Assembly (NCBI RefSeq): GCF_001499965.1
Contig: NZ_LQIT01000030.1
Location: 1-64,000, forward strand
Direction of reading: 5' to 3'
Origin: Mycobacterium sp. GA-2829
GTDB taxonomy: Bacteria > Actinomycetota > Actinomycetes > Mycobacteriales > Mycobacteriaceae
DNA: 64,000 nucleotides
Shown here one piece after another: positions 32,797-42,247 of the stretch. The notes beneath the pieces are model-generated. The model made no database searches, was not told the DNA's origin, and saw only the letters and a program-made list of their open reading frames with translations. Each line of letters starts with the position of its first letter. Positions within the stretch are counted from its first letter, which is position 1. Position numbers and translations under genes: made by a program.

Positions 32797-34104
32797 CTAC
32801 GACGCCGCTTCGGGCCTGCGGGGCGCCGAGCGGCGCATCGCGGCGATCGGATCGGCGTAGAGCCCGCCCAGGGACACCACCCCGGCCCCCGCCTCCTGCA
32901 CGCGGTTGCCGAACGTCGTCATGCGGATGTCGCGGGCGGGCAGCACCGAGCGCGCGGCGAACGCCGCCTCGACCAGCGGCATGGCCTCCGGGTACTCGGT
33001 GAACGCCTGACCGCCGACGACCAGATCGTCGGGGTTGAGCATGTCGCGCAGCAACGCCACCGCCTCGCCGAGCACGCGGGCGCGTTCGGCCAGCAGCGCC
33101 TGCGCGGCGGCGTTGCCCTGCCGCGCCGCGCGCAGCACCGACGCCATCGTCGAGGTGGGTCCGTCGGCGACGATGATGCGGTCCCTGCGGGCCGCGGTCA
33201 GTACCGCCTCGTCGCTGACCGTCGATTCCAGTTGGCCACTGCGCCCGAGCAATTCGGACTGCACGGGCAGCGCCGCGATGGTGCCGGGGCCGCCCGCGGG
33301 CGAGTGCACCCGGCCGTCGATCGACAGTGCGAACCCGACGGTCTCACGAGCGTAGACGTAGAGGCTGGTCGACGACGGGGCGGTCGCCGGGCGACGATTG
33401 CCGAGGAGGAGTTCGGCCCCGGCCATCGCGTCGACGTGGGAGGCCACCGACACCGGCAACCCCAGCGACTCGGCGAGCACCGGTCCGACGGGGGCCTGCA
33501 ACCAGCCCAGCCGCGGGTGGTCCAGATGCCCGGTGGAGCCGTCGACGACACCGCCCGCGGCCACGCCGACCCACAGCGGACGGCGCCGGTGCCACCGGCT
33601 CAGGTATTTGCGGGCGCTCGCCGAGAGCACCGCGAGCGCGGCATCCTGCGGACCGCGCGGCGTAGGGGTCTCGACGACGTCGAGGGTCCGGCCGAACAGG
33701 TCGGTGGCCACGATGCTGGTGGTCTTGGCGCCGATGTGGATGCCGAGGGTGAGGAACGGCTCGTGGTTGACCTCGACCGGGACGCGGGGGCGGCCGATCG
33801 CGCCGGACACGGCGAGATCGGCCCGCTCACGCAGGATCTCGGCGTCGAGCAGCGCGCTGACCTGGCGGTTCACGGTGGCGATGCTCAGGCCGGTGGAGCG
33901 GGCGATGGCATCGCGGGCGATCGGTCCGCGCGCCCGGGCGGCGGCGAAGACCGAGGCGGCCGCGGCGTCGGCGACTTTCAGCGACGGCGCGACGACGCGG
34001 CGCTGGTGGTTGACGCGGCACGGGGCGGCGGCCAGCGGTCGCTTGGACGGCAGACGACGCACCGAGGCGGAAACGGCAGGGTCGGGAGTGAGGGTGGCAC
34101 GCAC
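32797..34104 (-). CDS. ROK-family transcriptional regulator (Rv0485-like)
   Basis: 435 residues. N-terminal ~100 residues contain a winged helix (ARDAIARSTGLSIATVNRQV) preceded by a basic stretch, and a ROK sugar-kinase-like domain follows (LGIHIGAKTTSIVATDLFG, GVAAGGVVDGSTG). I start it at GTG 34104 because AAGGAC lies 6 bp before it; a longer frame would remove this ribosome site from use. In M. tuberculosis Rv0485 affects the PE13/PPE18 genes (as I recall); the ligand is likely a sugar. Confidence 0.86.
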   Translation of the reverse strand: MRATLTPDPAVSASVRRLPSKRPLAAAPCRVNHQRRVVAPSLKVADAAAASVFAAARARGPIARDAIARSTGLSIATVNRQVSALLDAEILRERADLAVSGAIGRPRVPVEVNHEPFLTLGIHIGAKTTSIVATDLFGRTLDVVETPTPRGPQDAALAVLSASARKYLSRWHRRRPLWVGVAAGGVVDGSTGHLDHPRLGWLQAPVGPVLAESLGLPVSVASHVDAMAGAELLLGNRRPATAPSSTSLYVYARETVGFALSIDGRVHSPAGGPGTIAALPVQSELLGRSGQLESTVSDEAVLTAARRDRIIVADGPTSTMASVLRAARQGNAAAQALLAERARVLGEAVALLRDMLNPDDLVVGGQAFTEYPEAMPLVEAAFAARSVLPARDIRMTTFGNRVQEAGAGVVSLGGLYADPIAAMRRSAPRRPEAAS

Positions 34105-34111
34105 AGGAATG

Positions 34112-34117
34112 TCCTTC
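34112..34117 (-). promoter_or_regulatory. Shine-Dalgarno AAGGAC of the ROK regulator
   Basis: On the minus strand AAGGAC-ATTCCT-GTG places the ribosome site 6 bp ahead of GTG 34104. Exact base limits are approximate. Confidence 0.55.
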
Positions 34118-34275
34118 GGGAGAGTCGGCGGGTGGGTCCTGGCCACACCTGCGACTCGATCGGGAAGGGGTCCCGTGGTTCGGTCAGGCGCGGCGAATCA
34201 CGCGGCGACAACAACAGTGCCGCGCGTCGAAGGCCTGACCACCGGAGAACACGAGAGCGAATCTAGCACGCTGTC

Positions 34276-34281
34276 TAGAGT
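34276..34281 (+). promoter_or_regulatory. -10 element TAGAGT for the SDR gene (leaderless)
   Basis: TAGAGT is followed by seven bases and then the ATG at 34289. No Shine-Dalgarno in between. Confidence 0.5.
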
Positions 34282-34288
34282 TGGGCAG

Positions 34289-35044
34289 ATGACGAGTTCT
34301 GGAGACGACCGACGCGTCGCAGTGGTCACCGGCGCCAGCGCCGGCATCGGCGAGGCGACCGCGAGAACCCTTGCTGCGCAGGGCTTTCACGTGGTCTGCG
34401 TGGCCCGCCGGGAGGCGCCCATCCAAGCCCTCGCCGAGGAGATCGGCGGCACCGCGATTGTGGCGGACGTCACTTCCGCCGATGCGGTGTCGGCGCTATC
34501 CGACTCGCTGGAGCGCGTCGACGTGCTGGTCAACAACGCAGGCGGGGCCCGCGGACTGGAACCGATCGCCGAGGCCGACGTCGAGCACTGGAAGTGGATG
34601 TGGGAGTCCAACGTGCTGGGCACGTTGCTGGTCACCCGCGCACTGCTGCCCAAGCTGATCGCGTCCGGCGACGGGCTCATCGTCACCGTCACCTCGATCG
34701 CCGCGGTGGAGATCTACGACAACGGCGGCGGGTACACCTCGGCCAAACACGCCCAGGGGGTGCTGCACCGCACGCTGCGCAGCGAGCTGCTCGGAAAACC
34801 GGTGCGGCTCACCGAGGTCGCGCCCGGGATGGTGCAGACCGAGTTCTCCCTCAACCGGTTCGAGGGCGACGCCGAGCGCGCCGCGAAGGTGTACGAGGGC
34901 GTCACCCCGCTGGTCGCCGAGGACATCGCGGACGTGATCGGGTTCGTGGCGAGCCGCCCGTCGCACGTCGACCTGGACCTCATCGTGGTGCGGCCGCGCG
35001 ATCAGGTCAGCGGCGCGTCGGGGTCCCGCTTCAACCGCCGCTGA
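34289..35044 (+). CDS. Short-chain dehydrogenase/reductase (Rv0484c-like)
   Basis: 251 residues, classical SDR fold. TGASAGIGEATA cofactor motif, NNAGG, Ser in VTSIAAVEI, and a complete YXXXK (GGYTSAKHAQG). The catalytic set is present, so it is likely an active NAD(P) oxidoreductase. Substrate unknown; the family is broad. ATG 34289 is leaderless by the TAGAGT at 34276. Transcribed away from the ROK regulator gene. Confidence 0.88.
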   Translation: MTSSGDDRRVAVVTGASAGIGEATARTLAAQGFHVVCVARREAPIQALAEEIGGTAIVADVTSADAVSALSDSLERVDVLVNNAGGARGLEPIAEADVEHWKWMWESNVLGTLLVTRALLPKLIASGDGLIVTVTSIAAVEIYDNGGGYTSAKHAQGVLHRTLRSELLGKPVRLTEVAPGMVQTEFSLNRFEGDAERAAKVYEGVTPLVAEDIADVIGFVASRPSHVDLDLIVVRPRDQVSGASGSRFNRR

Positions 35045-35048
35045 GTGA

Positions 35049-35091
35049 CGGGTTGTGTCACGCGCAACTCCCGAGGGCGTGACACAACCCG
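35049..35091. repeat. Palindromic repeat, family A copy 1
   Basis: CGGGTTGTGTCACGC (35049-35063) and GCGTGACACAACCCG (35077-35091) are perfect 15-bp arms, with a 13-bp loop. It sits between convergent genes (SDR and DapB-like). Right flank ACGCTCG. A second copy of the same sequence is at 43758-43804. Confidence 0.9.
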
Positions 35092-35107
35092 ACGCTCGCC
35101 TCAGCCG

Positions 35108-36139
35108 TCAGGCACCCCGCAGGTAGGTGTGCAGCGGGAAGGCGCGGTATCGGAGACGGGCCAGCTCGTCGACGGTGATGATCCCCGGGCGCGCAGCGAT
35201 CACATCCGGGATGCGGTTGACGAGCTGGGTGCAGGTGGTCAGCTGGGTCGGGACCGTGCCGTTGGAGAGCACCACATCCGGCTCACCGGAGATCTCCCAC
35301 TCGTTGATGTCCCCCTCGTCGACGCCGTAGACGCGCCCCGACATCTCGAACAGGAAGCTGGGTCCCTGCTCGGTCTTGATCTCGTCGACATCGGTGATCC
35401 CTATGACACTGCCCGCGGGGACCTCGATCTGCAGTGCCTGCGAGAACATCGGGGCCGCAGCGACATCCGGACGCGTCGTCGACGTCACCGACGTCGGCGT
35501 CAACCCGGTGTCTGCGATCAACGCGTCGAGAACGTTGCGGCCGAAGGTGGGTGGACGTTCGGCGTCGCGCAGCCAGTCGTGGAACTCGGCCACCGAACAG
35601 CCGACCTGTTGGTCGCGCGCCAGCTCGGGTCCGAAGTCGTCGACGTTCCAACTCGCCCGCCCCGACACCGAATCGATGCGATGCACGGTGCCCATCAGCA
35701 GGGCGATCTGGTTCACCCAGAAGGTGTCCTGGAAGCCGGTGCCCGTCAGCGTCACCCCGGTCCGCTTGGCCGCCGCGTCGAGTTCCTCGGCGAGACCGGG
35801 CGAGGTGTTCCAGGGATAGAGCATCTCCTCGGACAACGTGACCGCGTTGACGCCGTGTTCGGCGCAGATGCGTAGTTGCTCCACGGCATCCGCCAGGTAG
35901 CTGTTGACCGCGATGACGGCCACGTCCGGCGACGTCCGGCGAAACACCTCGGCCGCATCCCCACTGACGGCGACGCCGAGTTCGCGGCCGAGGCCGGCGA
36001 CCTCGCCGAGATCGCGGCCGACCTTGGCTTCGCTGCGCGCGATGGCCCCGACCACCTCCACCCCCTTGTCGAGCAGCATGCGCGTCGCGATCGAGTTCAT
36101 CGCGCCGACTCCGTAAACGACCGCCTTGATCGGGCCCAT
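35108..36139 (-). CDS. DapB-like NAD(P)-dependent dehydrogenase (diaminopentanoate dehydrogenase-like C-terminal domain)
   Basis: 343 residues. N-terminal Rossmann domain (KAVVYGVGAMNSIATRML) as in dihydrodipicolinate reductases and related amino-acid dehydrogenases, then a C-terminal domain of the 2,4-diaminopentanoate dehydrogenase type. Start at ATG 36139 with an AAGGGGAC ribosome site. Divergent from the amine catabolic operon and shares its 175-bp control region. The probable substrate is a diamine or amino acid intermediate, so it may act next to the aminovalerate/cadaverine pathway. The family match to OrdD-like enzymes is moderate. Confidence 0.8.
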   Translation of the reverse strand: MGPIKAVVYGVGAMNSIATRMLLDKGVEVVGAIARSEAKVGRDLGEVAGLGRELGVAVSGDAAEVFRRTSPDVAVIAVNSYLADAVEQLRICAEHGVNAVTLSEEMLYPWNTSPGLAEELDAAAKRTGVTLTGTGFQDTFWVNQIALLMGTVHRIDSVSGRASWNVDDFGPELARDQQVGCSVAEFHDWLRDAERPPTFGRNVLDALIADTGLTPTSVTSTTRPDVAAAPMFSQALQIEVPAGSVIGITDVDEIKTEQGPSFLFEMSGRVYGVDEGDINEWEISGEPDVVLSNGTVPTQLTTCTQLVNRIPDVIAARPGIITVDELARLRYRAFPLHTYLRGA

Positions 36140-36219
36140 GGGTCCCCTTCTGGTAGGTGCAACGCCGCCAATGCCCCCACAGTCTGAGCCACCACGACCG
36201 ATCTTGATATCGCCGGAAT

Positions 36220-36261
36220 GGACAGTCGAAGGCGAGAGATTGTCCGGTTGGGCCATAGGAT
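36220..36261. promoter_or_regulatory. Imperfect palindrome and -10 element of the amine catabolic operon
   Basis: GGACAGTC-N10-GATTGTCC (36220-36245) is an 8-bp inverted repeat with one mismatch. TAGGAT (36256-36261) follows and predicts a start of transcription near 36268, leaving a ~46-nt leader with the AAGGAC ribosome site of the aminotransferase gene. A PucR site is the simplest reading. Confidence 0.4.
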
Positions 36262-36314
36262 GGCCACGCCCGTCGTTCCTACGCTGGCGCTCACACGACG
36301 GAAGGACGAACGAG

Positions 36315-37676
36315 ATGACCGTGCTCGACGAGACCGCGGTGGGCGGCCCGCAGCTGAGCCAGCACCGGCGGCTGGTGACCGAGGTCCCCGGGCCCCGCTC
36401 CCGCGAACTGGCCGAGCGGCGCCAGGCCGCCCTGCCCGCCGGGCTGACCAGCGGTGCCCCGGTCTACGCGGCGTCGGCGGGCGGCGGTGTGCTGGTCGAC
36501 GTCGACGGCAACTCGTTCATCGACCTGGGCAGCGGTATCGCGGTCACCACGGTCGGCAACTCCGCACCGCAGGTGGTCGCCCGGGCGGCCGAGCAATTGG
36601 CCCAGTTCACCCACACGTGCTTCCTGGCCACGCCGTACGAGCCGTACCTCGAGGTGGCCGAGACGCTCAACCGGCTCACCCCCGGCGACCACGAGAAGCG
36701 CACCGCGCTGTTCTCCACCGGCGCCGAGGCGCTGGAGAATGCGGTGAAGTACGCCCGGGCCTTCACCAAGCGGCCCGCCGTCGTGGTCTTCGACCACGCC
36801 TTCCACGGCCGGTCGCTGCTCACCATGACGATGACCGCCAAGAACCAGCCCTACAAGCACGGCTTCGGCCCGTTCGCCCCCGAGGTGTACCGGGCCCCGA
36901 TGGCCTACCCCTACCGCTGGCCGTCGGGACCCGACAACTGCGCGGCCGAGGCCTTCGCCCAGTTCGCCCAGCTCATCGACACCCAGATCGGCGCGGACTC
37001 CGTCGCCTGCGTCGTGGTCGAACCGATCCAGGGCGAGGGCGGGTTCATCGTGCCCGCCGACGGGTTCCTGCGCTCGGTCGCCGACTTCTGCCGCGACCGC
37101 GGGATCGTGCTGGTCGCCGACGAGGTGCAGACCGGGATCGCCCGCACCGGTACCTGGTTCGCCTGCGAACACGAGGGCATCGTGCCCGATTTGATCACCA
37201 CCGCAAAGGGTTTGGCGGGCGGTATGCCGCTGGCCGCGGTGACCGGACGCGCCGACATCATGGACGCCGCCCACTCCGGCGGGATCGGCGGCACCTACGG
37301 CGGCAACCCCGTCGCGTGCGCGGCCGCCCTCGGGGTCTTCGAGGAGATCGCCGCCAACAACCTGCTCGACCGCGCCCAGCAGATCGGCGAGATCATGGTG
37401 CGCGAACTGCGCGCGATCGCCGCCACCACCGACATCATCGGCGAGATCCGTGGCCGCGGCGCCATGATCGCCGTGGAACTCGTCTCCCCCGGCGGCCACA
37501 CCCCCAACCGGGACGCCGTGGCCGCGGTGAGCCGGCACTGCCTGAACAACGGCGTCCTGACCTTGACCGCGGGCACCTACGGCAACGTGCTGCGCTTCCT
37601 GCCGCCGCTGTCGATCTCCGACGAACTACTCGTCGACGCCTTCGGTGTCATCCGCGACGCCTTCGCCGCCCTCTGA
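36315..37676 (+). CDS. gabT: Omega-aminotransferase (4-aminobutyrate/5-aminovalerate type)
   Basis: 453 residues, class III PLP aminotransferase. PLP lysine K298 in LITTAKGLAGGMPLAAV; PLP Asp in VLVADEVQTGIARTG; substrate loop SGIAVTTVGN. The GABA transaminase subgroup removes the terminal amino group of GABA or 5-aminovalerate. With a glutaryl-CoA dehydrogenase next in the operon, 5-aminovalerate to glutarate semialdehyde is the likely reaction. Starts at ATG 36315 after AAGGAC. Confidence 0.88.
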   Translation: MTVLDETAVGGPQLSQHRRLVTEVPGPRSRELAERRQAALPAGLTSGAPVYAASAGGGVLVDVDGNSFIDLGSGIAVTTVGNSAPQVVARAAEQLAQFTHTCFLATPYEPYLEVAETLNRLTPGDHEKRTALFSTGAEALENAVKYARAFTKRPAVVVFDHAFHGRSLLTMTMTAKNQPYKHGFGPFAPEVYRAPMAYPYRWPSGPDNCAAEAFAQFAQLIDTQIGADSVACVVVEPIQGEGGFIVPADGFLRSVADFCRDRGIVLVADEVQTGIARTGTWFACEHEGIVPDLITTAKGLAGGMPLAAVTGRADIMDAAHSGGIGGTYGGNPVACAAALGVFEEIAANNLLDRAQQIGEIMVRELRAIAATTDIIGEIRGRGAMIAVELVSPGGHTPNRDAVAAVSRHCLNNGVLTLTAGTYGNVLRFLPPLSISDELLVDAFGVIRDAFAAL

Positions 37677-37703
37677 CCCCCCTCTCGCCCCAGGAGCACC
37701 CGT

Positions 37704-38864
37704 ATGACCGCACCACTGGAACTGTTCGACATCGACCGCCTCCTCGACGCCGACGAACGCGACATCGCCGCCACCGTCCGCAAGTTCGTCGAGACCCGGC
37801 TGCGGCCCAACGTCGACGACTGGTTCGAATCCGCAACGCTACCAAGGGAATTGGCGAAAGAGTTCGGCAACCTCGGCGTGCTGGGCATGCACCTGGACGG
37901 ATACGGCTGCGCCGGCGTCAACGCCGTCAGCTACGGCCTGGCCTGTCTGGAACTCGAGGCGGGCGACAGCGGCTTCCGCAGCTTCGTCTCGGTGCAGGGC
38001 TCGCTGTCGATGTTCTCGATCCACCGCTACGGCTCCGAGGAGCAGAAGAACGAATGGCTCCCCCGGCTCGCCGCGGGCGACGCGATCGGCTGCTTCGGAC
38101 TGACCGAACCCGACTTCGGTTCCAATCCGGCCGGAATGCGCACCCGCGCAAAGCGAGACGGGAGCGACTGGGTGCTCAACGGCACGAAGATGTGGATCAC
38201 CAACGGCAACCTCGCCGACGTGGCCACCGTGTGGGCGCAGACCGACGACGGCGTGCGCGGTTTCCTGGTGCCCACCGACACCACCGGCTTCACCGCGAAC
38301 CCGATCCACAAGAAGCTCTCGCTGCGGGCCTCGGTGACCTCCGAACTGGTGCTGGACAACGTGCGCCTGCCCGCCTCCGCCGAACTGCCCCATGCACGGG
38401 GGCTCAGCGCCCCGCTGTCCTGCCTCAACGAGGCGCGGTACGGGATCGTGTTCGGTGCGCTGGGCGCCGCCCGGGACAGCCTCGAGACCACGATCGCCTA
38501 CACCCAGACCCGCGACGTGTTCGACCGGCCGCTGTCGAGTTTCCAGCTCACGCAGGAGAAGCTCGCCAACATGACCGTCGAGCTCGGCAAGGGCATGCTG
38601 CTGGCGCTGCACCTGGGTCGAATCAAGGACGCCGAGGGTGTTCGGCCAGAACAGGTTTCGCTGGGCAAGCTGAACAACGTGCGCGAAGCGCTGGCGATCG
38701 CCCGGGAGTGCCGCACGCTGCTGGGCGGCAGCGGCATCACCCTGGAGTACTCGCCGCTGCGCCACGCCAACAACCTGGAGTCGGTGCTGACCTACGAGGG
38801 CACCTCCGAGATGCACCTGCTGTCCATCGGCAAGGCGCTCACCGGACAGGCGGCGTTCCGCTGA
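37704..38864 (+). CDS. gcdH: Glutaryl-CoA dehydrogenase
   Basis: 386 residues, acyl-CoA dehydrogenase flavoprotein. Oxidises and decarboxylates glutaryl-CoA to crotonyl-CoA. Conserved FAD site (CFGLTEPDFGSNPAGMRT) and catalytic Glu near residue 365 (TYEGTSEMH). The ATG is preceded by AGGAG. It ends as the semialdehyde dehydrogenase gene starts (ATG overlap). Its presence identifies the C5 dicarboxylate branch and makes simple GABA catabolism a less complete explanation for the cluster. Confidence 0.88.
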   Translation: MTAPLELFDIDRLLDADERDIAATVRKFVETRLRPNVDDWFESATLPRELAKEFGNLGVLGMHLDGYGCAGVNAVSYGLACLELEAGDSGFRSFVSVQGSLSMFSIHRYGSEEQKNEWLPRLAAGDAIGCFGLTEPDFGSNPAGMRTRAKRDGSDWVLNGTKMWITNGNLADVATVWAQTDDGVRGFLVPTDTTGFTANPIHKKLSLRASVTSELVLDNVRLPASAELPHARGLSAPLSCLNEARYGIVFGALGAARDSLETTIAYTQTRDVFDRPLSSFQLTQEKLANMTVELGKGMLLALHLGRIKDAEGVRPEQVSLGKLNNVREALAIARECRTLLGGSGITLEYSPLRHANNLESVLTYEGTSEMHLLSIGKALTGQAAFR

Positions 38865-40324
38865 TGCCCGCCACATTGGCGCACCTCGTCGCCGGCCAGT
38901 GGGTCCCCGGTGGTGGGGATGAGCTGACCAGCATCAACCCCGCCCGCCCACAGGTCGTGGTGGCGCAGGGCCGCAAGGCCACCACCGCCGACCTCGACGA
39001 TGCGGTGGCCGCGGCCGTCGACGCCCGCGCCGGCTGGGCCGCCACCCCGTTGCACCAGCGGGGCGCGATCCTGCTCGCGGCGGCCGCGGTCGTCGAGCGC
39101 AACGCCGACCAGTGGGGTGTGGACCTGGCCGCCGAGGAGGGCAAGACCAAGGCCGAGGGTGTCGGTGAGGTGCTGCGTGCCGCGCAGATCCTGCGCTACT
39201 ACGGCAACGAGGGCGACCGGCAGGCCGGCGAGATCTACTCCTCACCCCGTGCCGGGGAACAGATCCTGGTGACCCGCCGCCCTGTCGGTGTCGTCGGCGT
39301 CATCACGCCGTTCAACTTCCCGATCGCCATCCCGGCCTGGAAGATCGCCCCGGCACTGGTCTACGGCAACACCGTGGTGTGGAAGCCGGCGGGTACGGTG
39401 CCGCTGCTCGCCATGCACCTCGCGCACGCACTGGCCACCGCGGGGCTGCCTGCCGGGGTGCTCAACCTGCTCATCGGCGACTCCCGGTTGGGCGACGGCA
39501 TCGTCAACCACGCGGACATCGACGCGGTCACCTTCACCGGGTCCACCGGTGTCGGTCGCCGGATCGCCGCGGCGGCCGCAGCCCGCGGTGTGCCCGCCCA
39601 GTGCGAGATGGGCGGCAAGAACGCCGCGGTGGTGCTCGACGACGCCGACCTGGACCTCGCCGTCGAGCAGGTCGCGCTCGGGGCGTTCCGGTCCACCGGC
39701 CAGAAGTGCACGGCCACATCGCGTTTGGTGGTCACCGACGGGATCGCCGACCGCTTCTTGGCCGCGCTGACCGCGCGCGCCGAGGCGATCGTCGTCGGCG
39801 ATCCCACCGACGACGCCACCCAGATGGGACCCGTCGTCAACGACGGCGCGCACACGTCGATCCGTGGGGGTATCGACACCGCGCTCCAACAGGGTGCGTC
39901 GCTGCTCACCGGGACGGGGCTCGAGCTGCCGGACGCCGTCGGCGACGGCTACTTCATCGCCCCCACCATCGTGGAACTCACCGACGGGCGCGCCGACGTC
40001 TGGACCGACGAACTGTTCGGACCGGTGCTGGCGGTGCGCCGCGCCGCCACCGCCGCGGAGGCGTTCGGCTTGGCCGACGACAACGAATACGGGTTGTCGG
40101 CAGCGGTTTTCACCCAGGACCTGACCCGCGCGCTGCAGGCCGTCGAGCACCTCGACGTCGGAGTGCTGCACGTCAACTCCGAATCCGCGGGCGCCGATCC
40201 GCACGTCCCCTTCGGCGGGGCGAAGAAGAGCGGGCTGGGACCCAAGGAGCAGGGCACGTCCGCGCGGGAGTTCTTCACCCACACCACCACGGTGTACCTG
40301 CGCGGCGGAACGGCACGGGCATGA
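38864..40324 (+). CDS. Succinate/glutarate semialdehyde dehydrogenase (ALDH superfamily)
   Basis: 486 residues. NAD(P)-dependent aldehyde oxidation. Catalytic Glu248 in QCEMGGKNAA and nucleophile C282 in STGQKCTATS; nucleotide site TPFNFPIAIPAWK. Oxidises the semialdehyde produced by the aminotransferase to a dicarboxylate. Succinate semialdehyde versus glutarate semialdehyde cannot be separated from the sequence alone, but the operon context favours glutarate. ATG overlaps the gcdH stop. Confidence 0.88.
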   Translation: MPATLAHLVAGQWVPGGGDELTSINPARPQVVVAQGRKATTADLDDAVAAAVDARAGWAATPLHQRGAILLAAAAVVERNADQWGVDLAAEEGKTKAEGVGEVLRAAQILRYYGNEGDRQAGEIYSSPRAGEQILVTRRPVGVVGVITPFNFPIAIPAWKIAPALVYGNTVVWKPAGTVPLLAMHLAHALATAGLPAGVLNLLIGDSRLGDGIVNHADIDAVTFTGSTGVGRRIAAAAAARGVPAQCEMGGKNAAVVLDDADLDLAVEQVALGAFRSTGQKCTATSRLVVTDGIADRFLAALTARAEAIVVGDPTDDATQMGPVVNDGAHTSIRGGIDTALQQGASLLTGTGLELPDAVGDGYFIAPTIVELTDGRADVWTDELFGPVLAVRRAATAAEAFGLADDNEYGLSAAVFTQDLTRALQAVEHLDVGVLHVNSESAGADPHVPFGGAKKSGLGPKEQGTSAREFFTHTTTVYLRGGTARA

Positions 40325-41439
40325 ACCCGTCCGCGCTCGAAGGCATCGTCGTCGTCGACTTCAGCCGGGTGCTCGCGGGCCCCTACGGCACCATGATGCT
40401 CGGCGACTTCGGCGCCGACGTCATCAAGATCGAACGACCGCGGGTCGGCGACGACACCCGCGAGTGGGGACCGCCCTACGACGCCGACGGGGTGGCCACC
40501 TACTTCAACTCCGTCAACCGCAACAAACGCTCGGTGGTGCTCGACCTGACCGACCCGGCGGACGTGGCGCGGGCCCGTGACCTCGTGGCGGGCGCCGACG
40601 TCGTGGTCGAGAACTTCCGGCCGGGCACCATGGAGAAGCTGGGGCTGAGCTACGACGCGCTCCGCGAGCTCAAACCCGACCTGATCTACTGCGCCATCAC
40701 CGGATTCGGTCGCGACGGTGGAGCGGATCTGCCGGGTTACGACCTGCTGGTACAGGCCGTGGGCGGGTTGATGAGCATCACCGGTCCCGCACCGGGTGAG
40801 CCCACCAAGGTCGGCGTCGCGGTCGTCGACGTCCTCGCCGGTCTGCACGCGGTCACCGGCATCCTGTTGGCACTGCACCACCGCGACCGCACCGGCGAGG
40901 GGCAGCGCGTCGACACCGATCTGCTGTCGGTGCTGCTGTCCTCGATGGTCAACCAGGCCTCCGGCTACCTCGGGGCGGGCACGGTGCCCGGCATCATGGG
41001 CAACCGCCACCCGAGCATCACGCCGTACCAGACCTACCCCACCGCCGACCGGCCGATCGCGGTCGCCGTCGGCAACGACAAGCAGTTCCGGCTGCTTGCC
41101 GACGCGCTGGGCGCCGACTGGCTGGCCACCGACGAGCGGTTCACCTCGAACGCCCTGCGCGTGCACAACCGAGAGGCGTTGTGCGACATCCTCACCGAGA
41201 TCTTCGCCACCGCGGGCGCCGACCACTGGTACGCGCTGCTGTCCAAGGTCGGGGTCCCCGCCGGACCGATCAACGACATGGCCGAGGCGTTCGCATTCGC
41301 CGACGGACTCGGCCTCGCCCCGACCGTGCGCGTGCCCGGCAGCCCCACCCCGCAGGTCGCCAACCCGATCTCGATGTCGGCGACGCCGCCCACCTACCGC
41401 AGCGCCCCGCCCCGACTCGGGAAGGACAACCCCCGATGA
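40321..41439 (+). CDS. Class III (CaiB/BaiF family) CoA-transferase, probably glutarate CoA-transferase
   Basis: 372 residues. CoA-transferase with presumptive catalytic Asp141 in LPGYDLLVQAVGG, within the conserved CAITGFGRDGG to AVGGLMSITG segment. Overlaps the dehydrogenase stop (ATGA). Would activate glutarate to glutaryl-CoA (succinyl-CoA as donor), the substrate for the adjacent GcdH. Close family members act on glutarate, hydroxymethylglutarate, itaconate and formate, so the assignment comes from context. Confidence 0.85.
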   Translation: MNPSALEGIVVVDFSRVLAGPYGTMMLGDFGADVIKIERPRVGDDTREWGPPYDADGVATYFNSVNRNKRSVVLDLTDPADVARARDLVAGADVVVENFRPGTMEKLGLSYDALRELKPDLIYCAITGFGRDGGADLPGYDLLVQAVGGLMSITGPAPGEPTKVGVAVVDVLAGLHAVTGILLALHHRDRTGEGQRVDTDLLSVLLSSMVNQASGYLGAGTVPGIMGNRHPSITPYQTYPTADRPIAVAVGNDKQFRLLADALGADWLATDERFTSNALRVHNREALCDILTEIFATAGADHWYALLSKVGVPAGPINDMAEAFAFADGLGLAPTVRVPGSPTPQVANPISMSATPPTYRSAPPRLGKDNPR

Positions 41440-42239
41440 CCGCGCCGATCACGGTGTCCGACGTCATCCCCGAGCGGCCGGTCACCGCCGCCGACGCCCC
41501 GCTGATCGGGGCGGTGGTGCCGCTGAACTATCCCGGCCTCACCGACGAGACCCGGGAACTCGTCGTCCGGTTCACCCGCTCGGCGCTGACGACGCTGACC
41601 GAACTGGGTGCGCGGTTCGCGCTCATCGACCCGTCCGCCGACGCACCGGTGCAGCCCCGGGACAGGCTCGACGGGCTGGTCCTGCTGGGCGGCGGCGACG
41701 CCGACCCCACGCTGTACGGGCATCACGACGAGGTGCCCAACCTCTACGGGGTGGACCGGCGCTGCGACGACCGCACCCTCGCGGCGATCCGTGCGGCACT
41801 GGCCGACCGGCTGCCGGTGTTCGGGATCTGCCGGGGCGCGCAGATGCTCAACCTCGTCTACGGCGGCACCCTGATCCCCGACCTCGGCCCCGACACCCCG
41901 CACCACGGCCACGGTGACGACCCGTTGTTCGTCGACGATCCGGTGCACGTCGACCCCGACACCCGGCTTGCCCACATCCTCGGGCGGACCGAGGTCACCG
42001 TGCGCAACGGCCACCACCAGGCCGTGGGTGAGGTGGCCCCGCAACTGCGGGTCGCCGCCCGCGGCATCGACGGTGTGGTCGAAGCCGTCGAGCACCGCGA
42101 ACCCGACACGTGGGTGCTCGGCGTGCAGTGGCACCCCGAGGACACCGACGGACCCGCGGACGACCGCAAGGCGCTGTTCGCCGCGTTCCTGGCCCGCGTG
42201 GCCGAGAGTCGACGGCTGTCCGCGAGCCCGCCCACCTAG
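41436..42239 (+). CDS. Peptidase C26-type gamma-glutamyl hydrolase (PuuD-like)
   Basis: 267 residues. Class I glutamine amidotransferase-like fold, catalytic triad C132 (FGICRGAQMLN), H233 and E235 (GVQWHPED). PuuD-type enzymes release gamma-glutamyl groups from gamma-glutamyl-GABA or similar. Here the substrate may be a gamma-glutamylated C5 amine. Overlaps the CoA-transferase stop (ATGA), so it is in the same transcript. A gamma-glutamylamine synthetase or oxidase is not seen in the window. Confidence 0.85.
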   Translation: MTAPITVSDVIPERPVTAADAPLIGAVVPLNYPGLTDETRELVVRFTRSALTTLTELGARFALIDPSADAPVQPRDRLDGLVLLGGGDADPTLYGHHDEVPNLYGVDRRCDDRTLAAIRAALADRLPVFGICRGAQMLNLVYGGTLIPDLGPDTPHHGHGDDPLFVDDPVHVDPDTRLAHILGRTEVTVRNGHHQAVGEVAPQLRVAARGIDGVVEAVEHREPDTWVLGVQWHPEDTDGPADDRKALFAAFLARVAESRRLSASPPT

Positions 42240-42247
42240 TCGTGGCG

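Noticed and set aside
36218..40324. A very long plus-strand open frame (over 1300 codons) across the aminotransferase, glutaryl-CoA dehydrogenase and semialdehyde dehydrogenase genes
   Set aside because: Its first two thirds are an out-of-frame shadow with Arg/Pro-rich low-complexity translation, typical of GC-rich DNA. Only the last part coincides with the real dehydrogenase frame starting at 38864.
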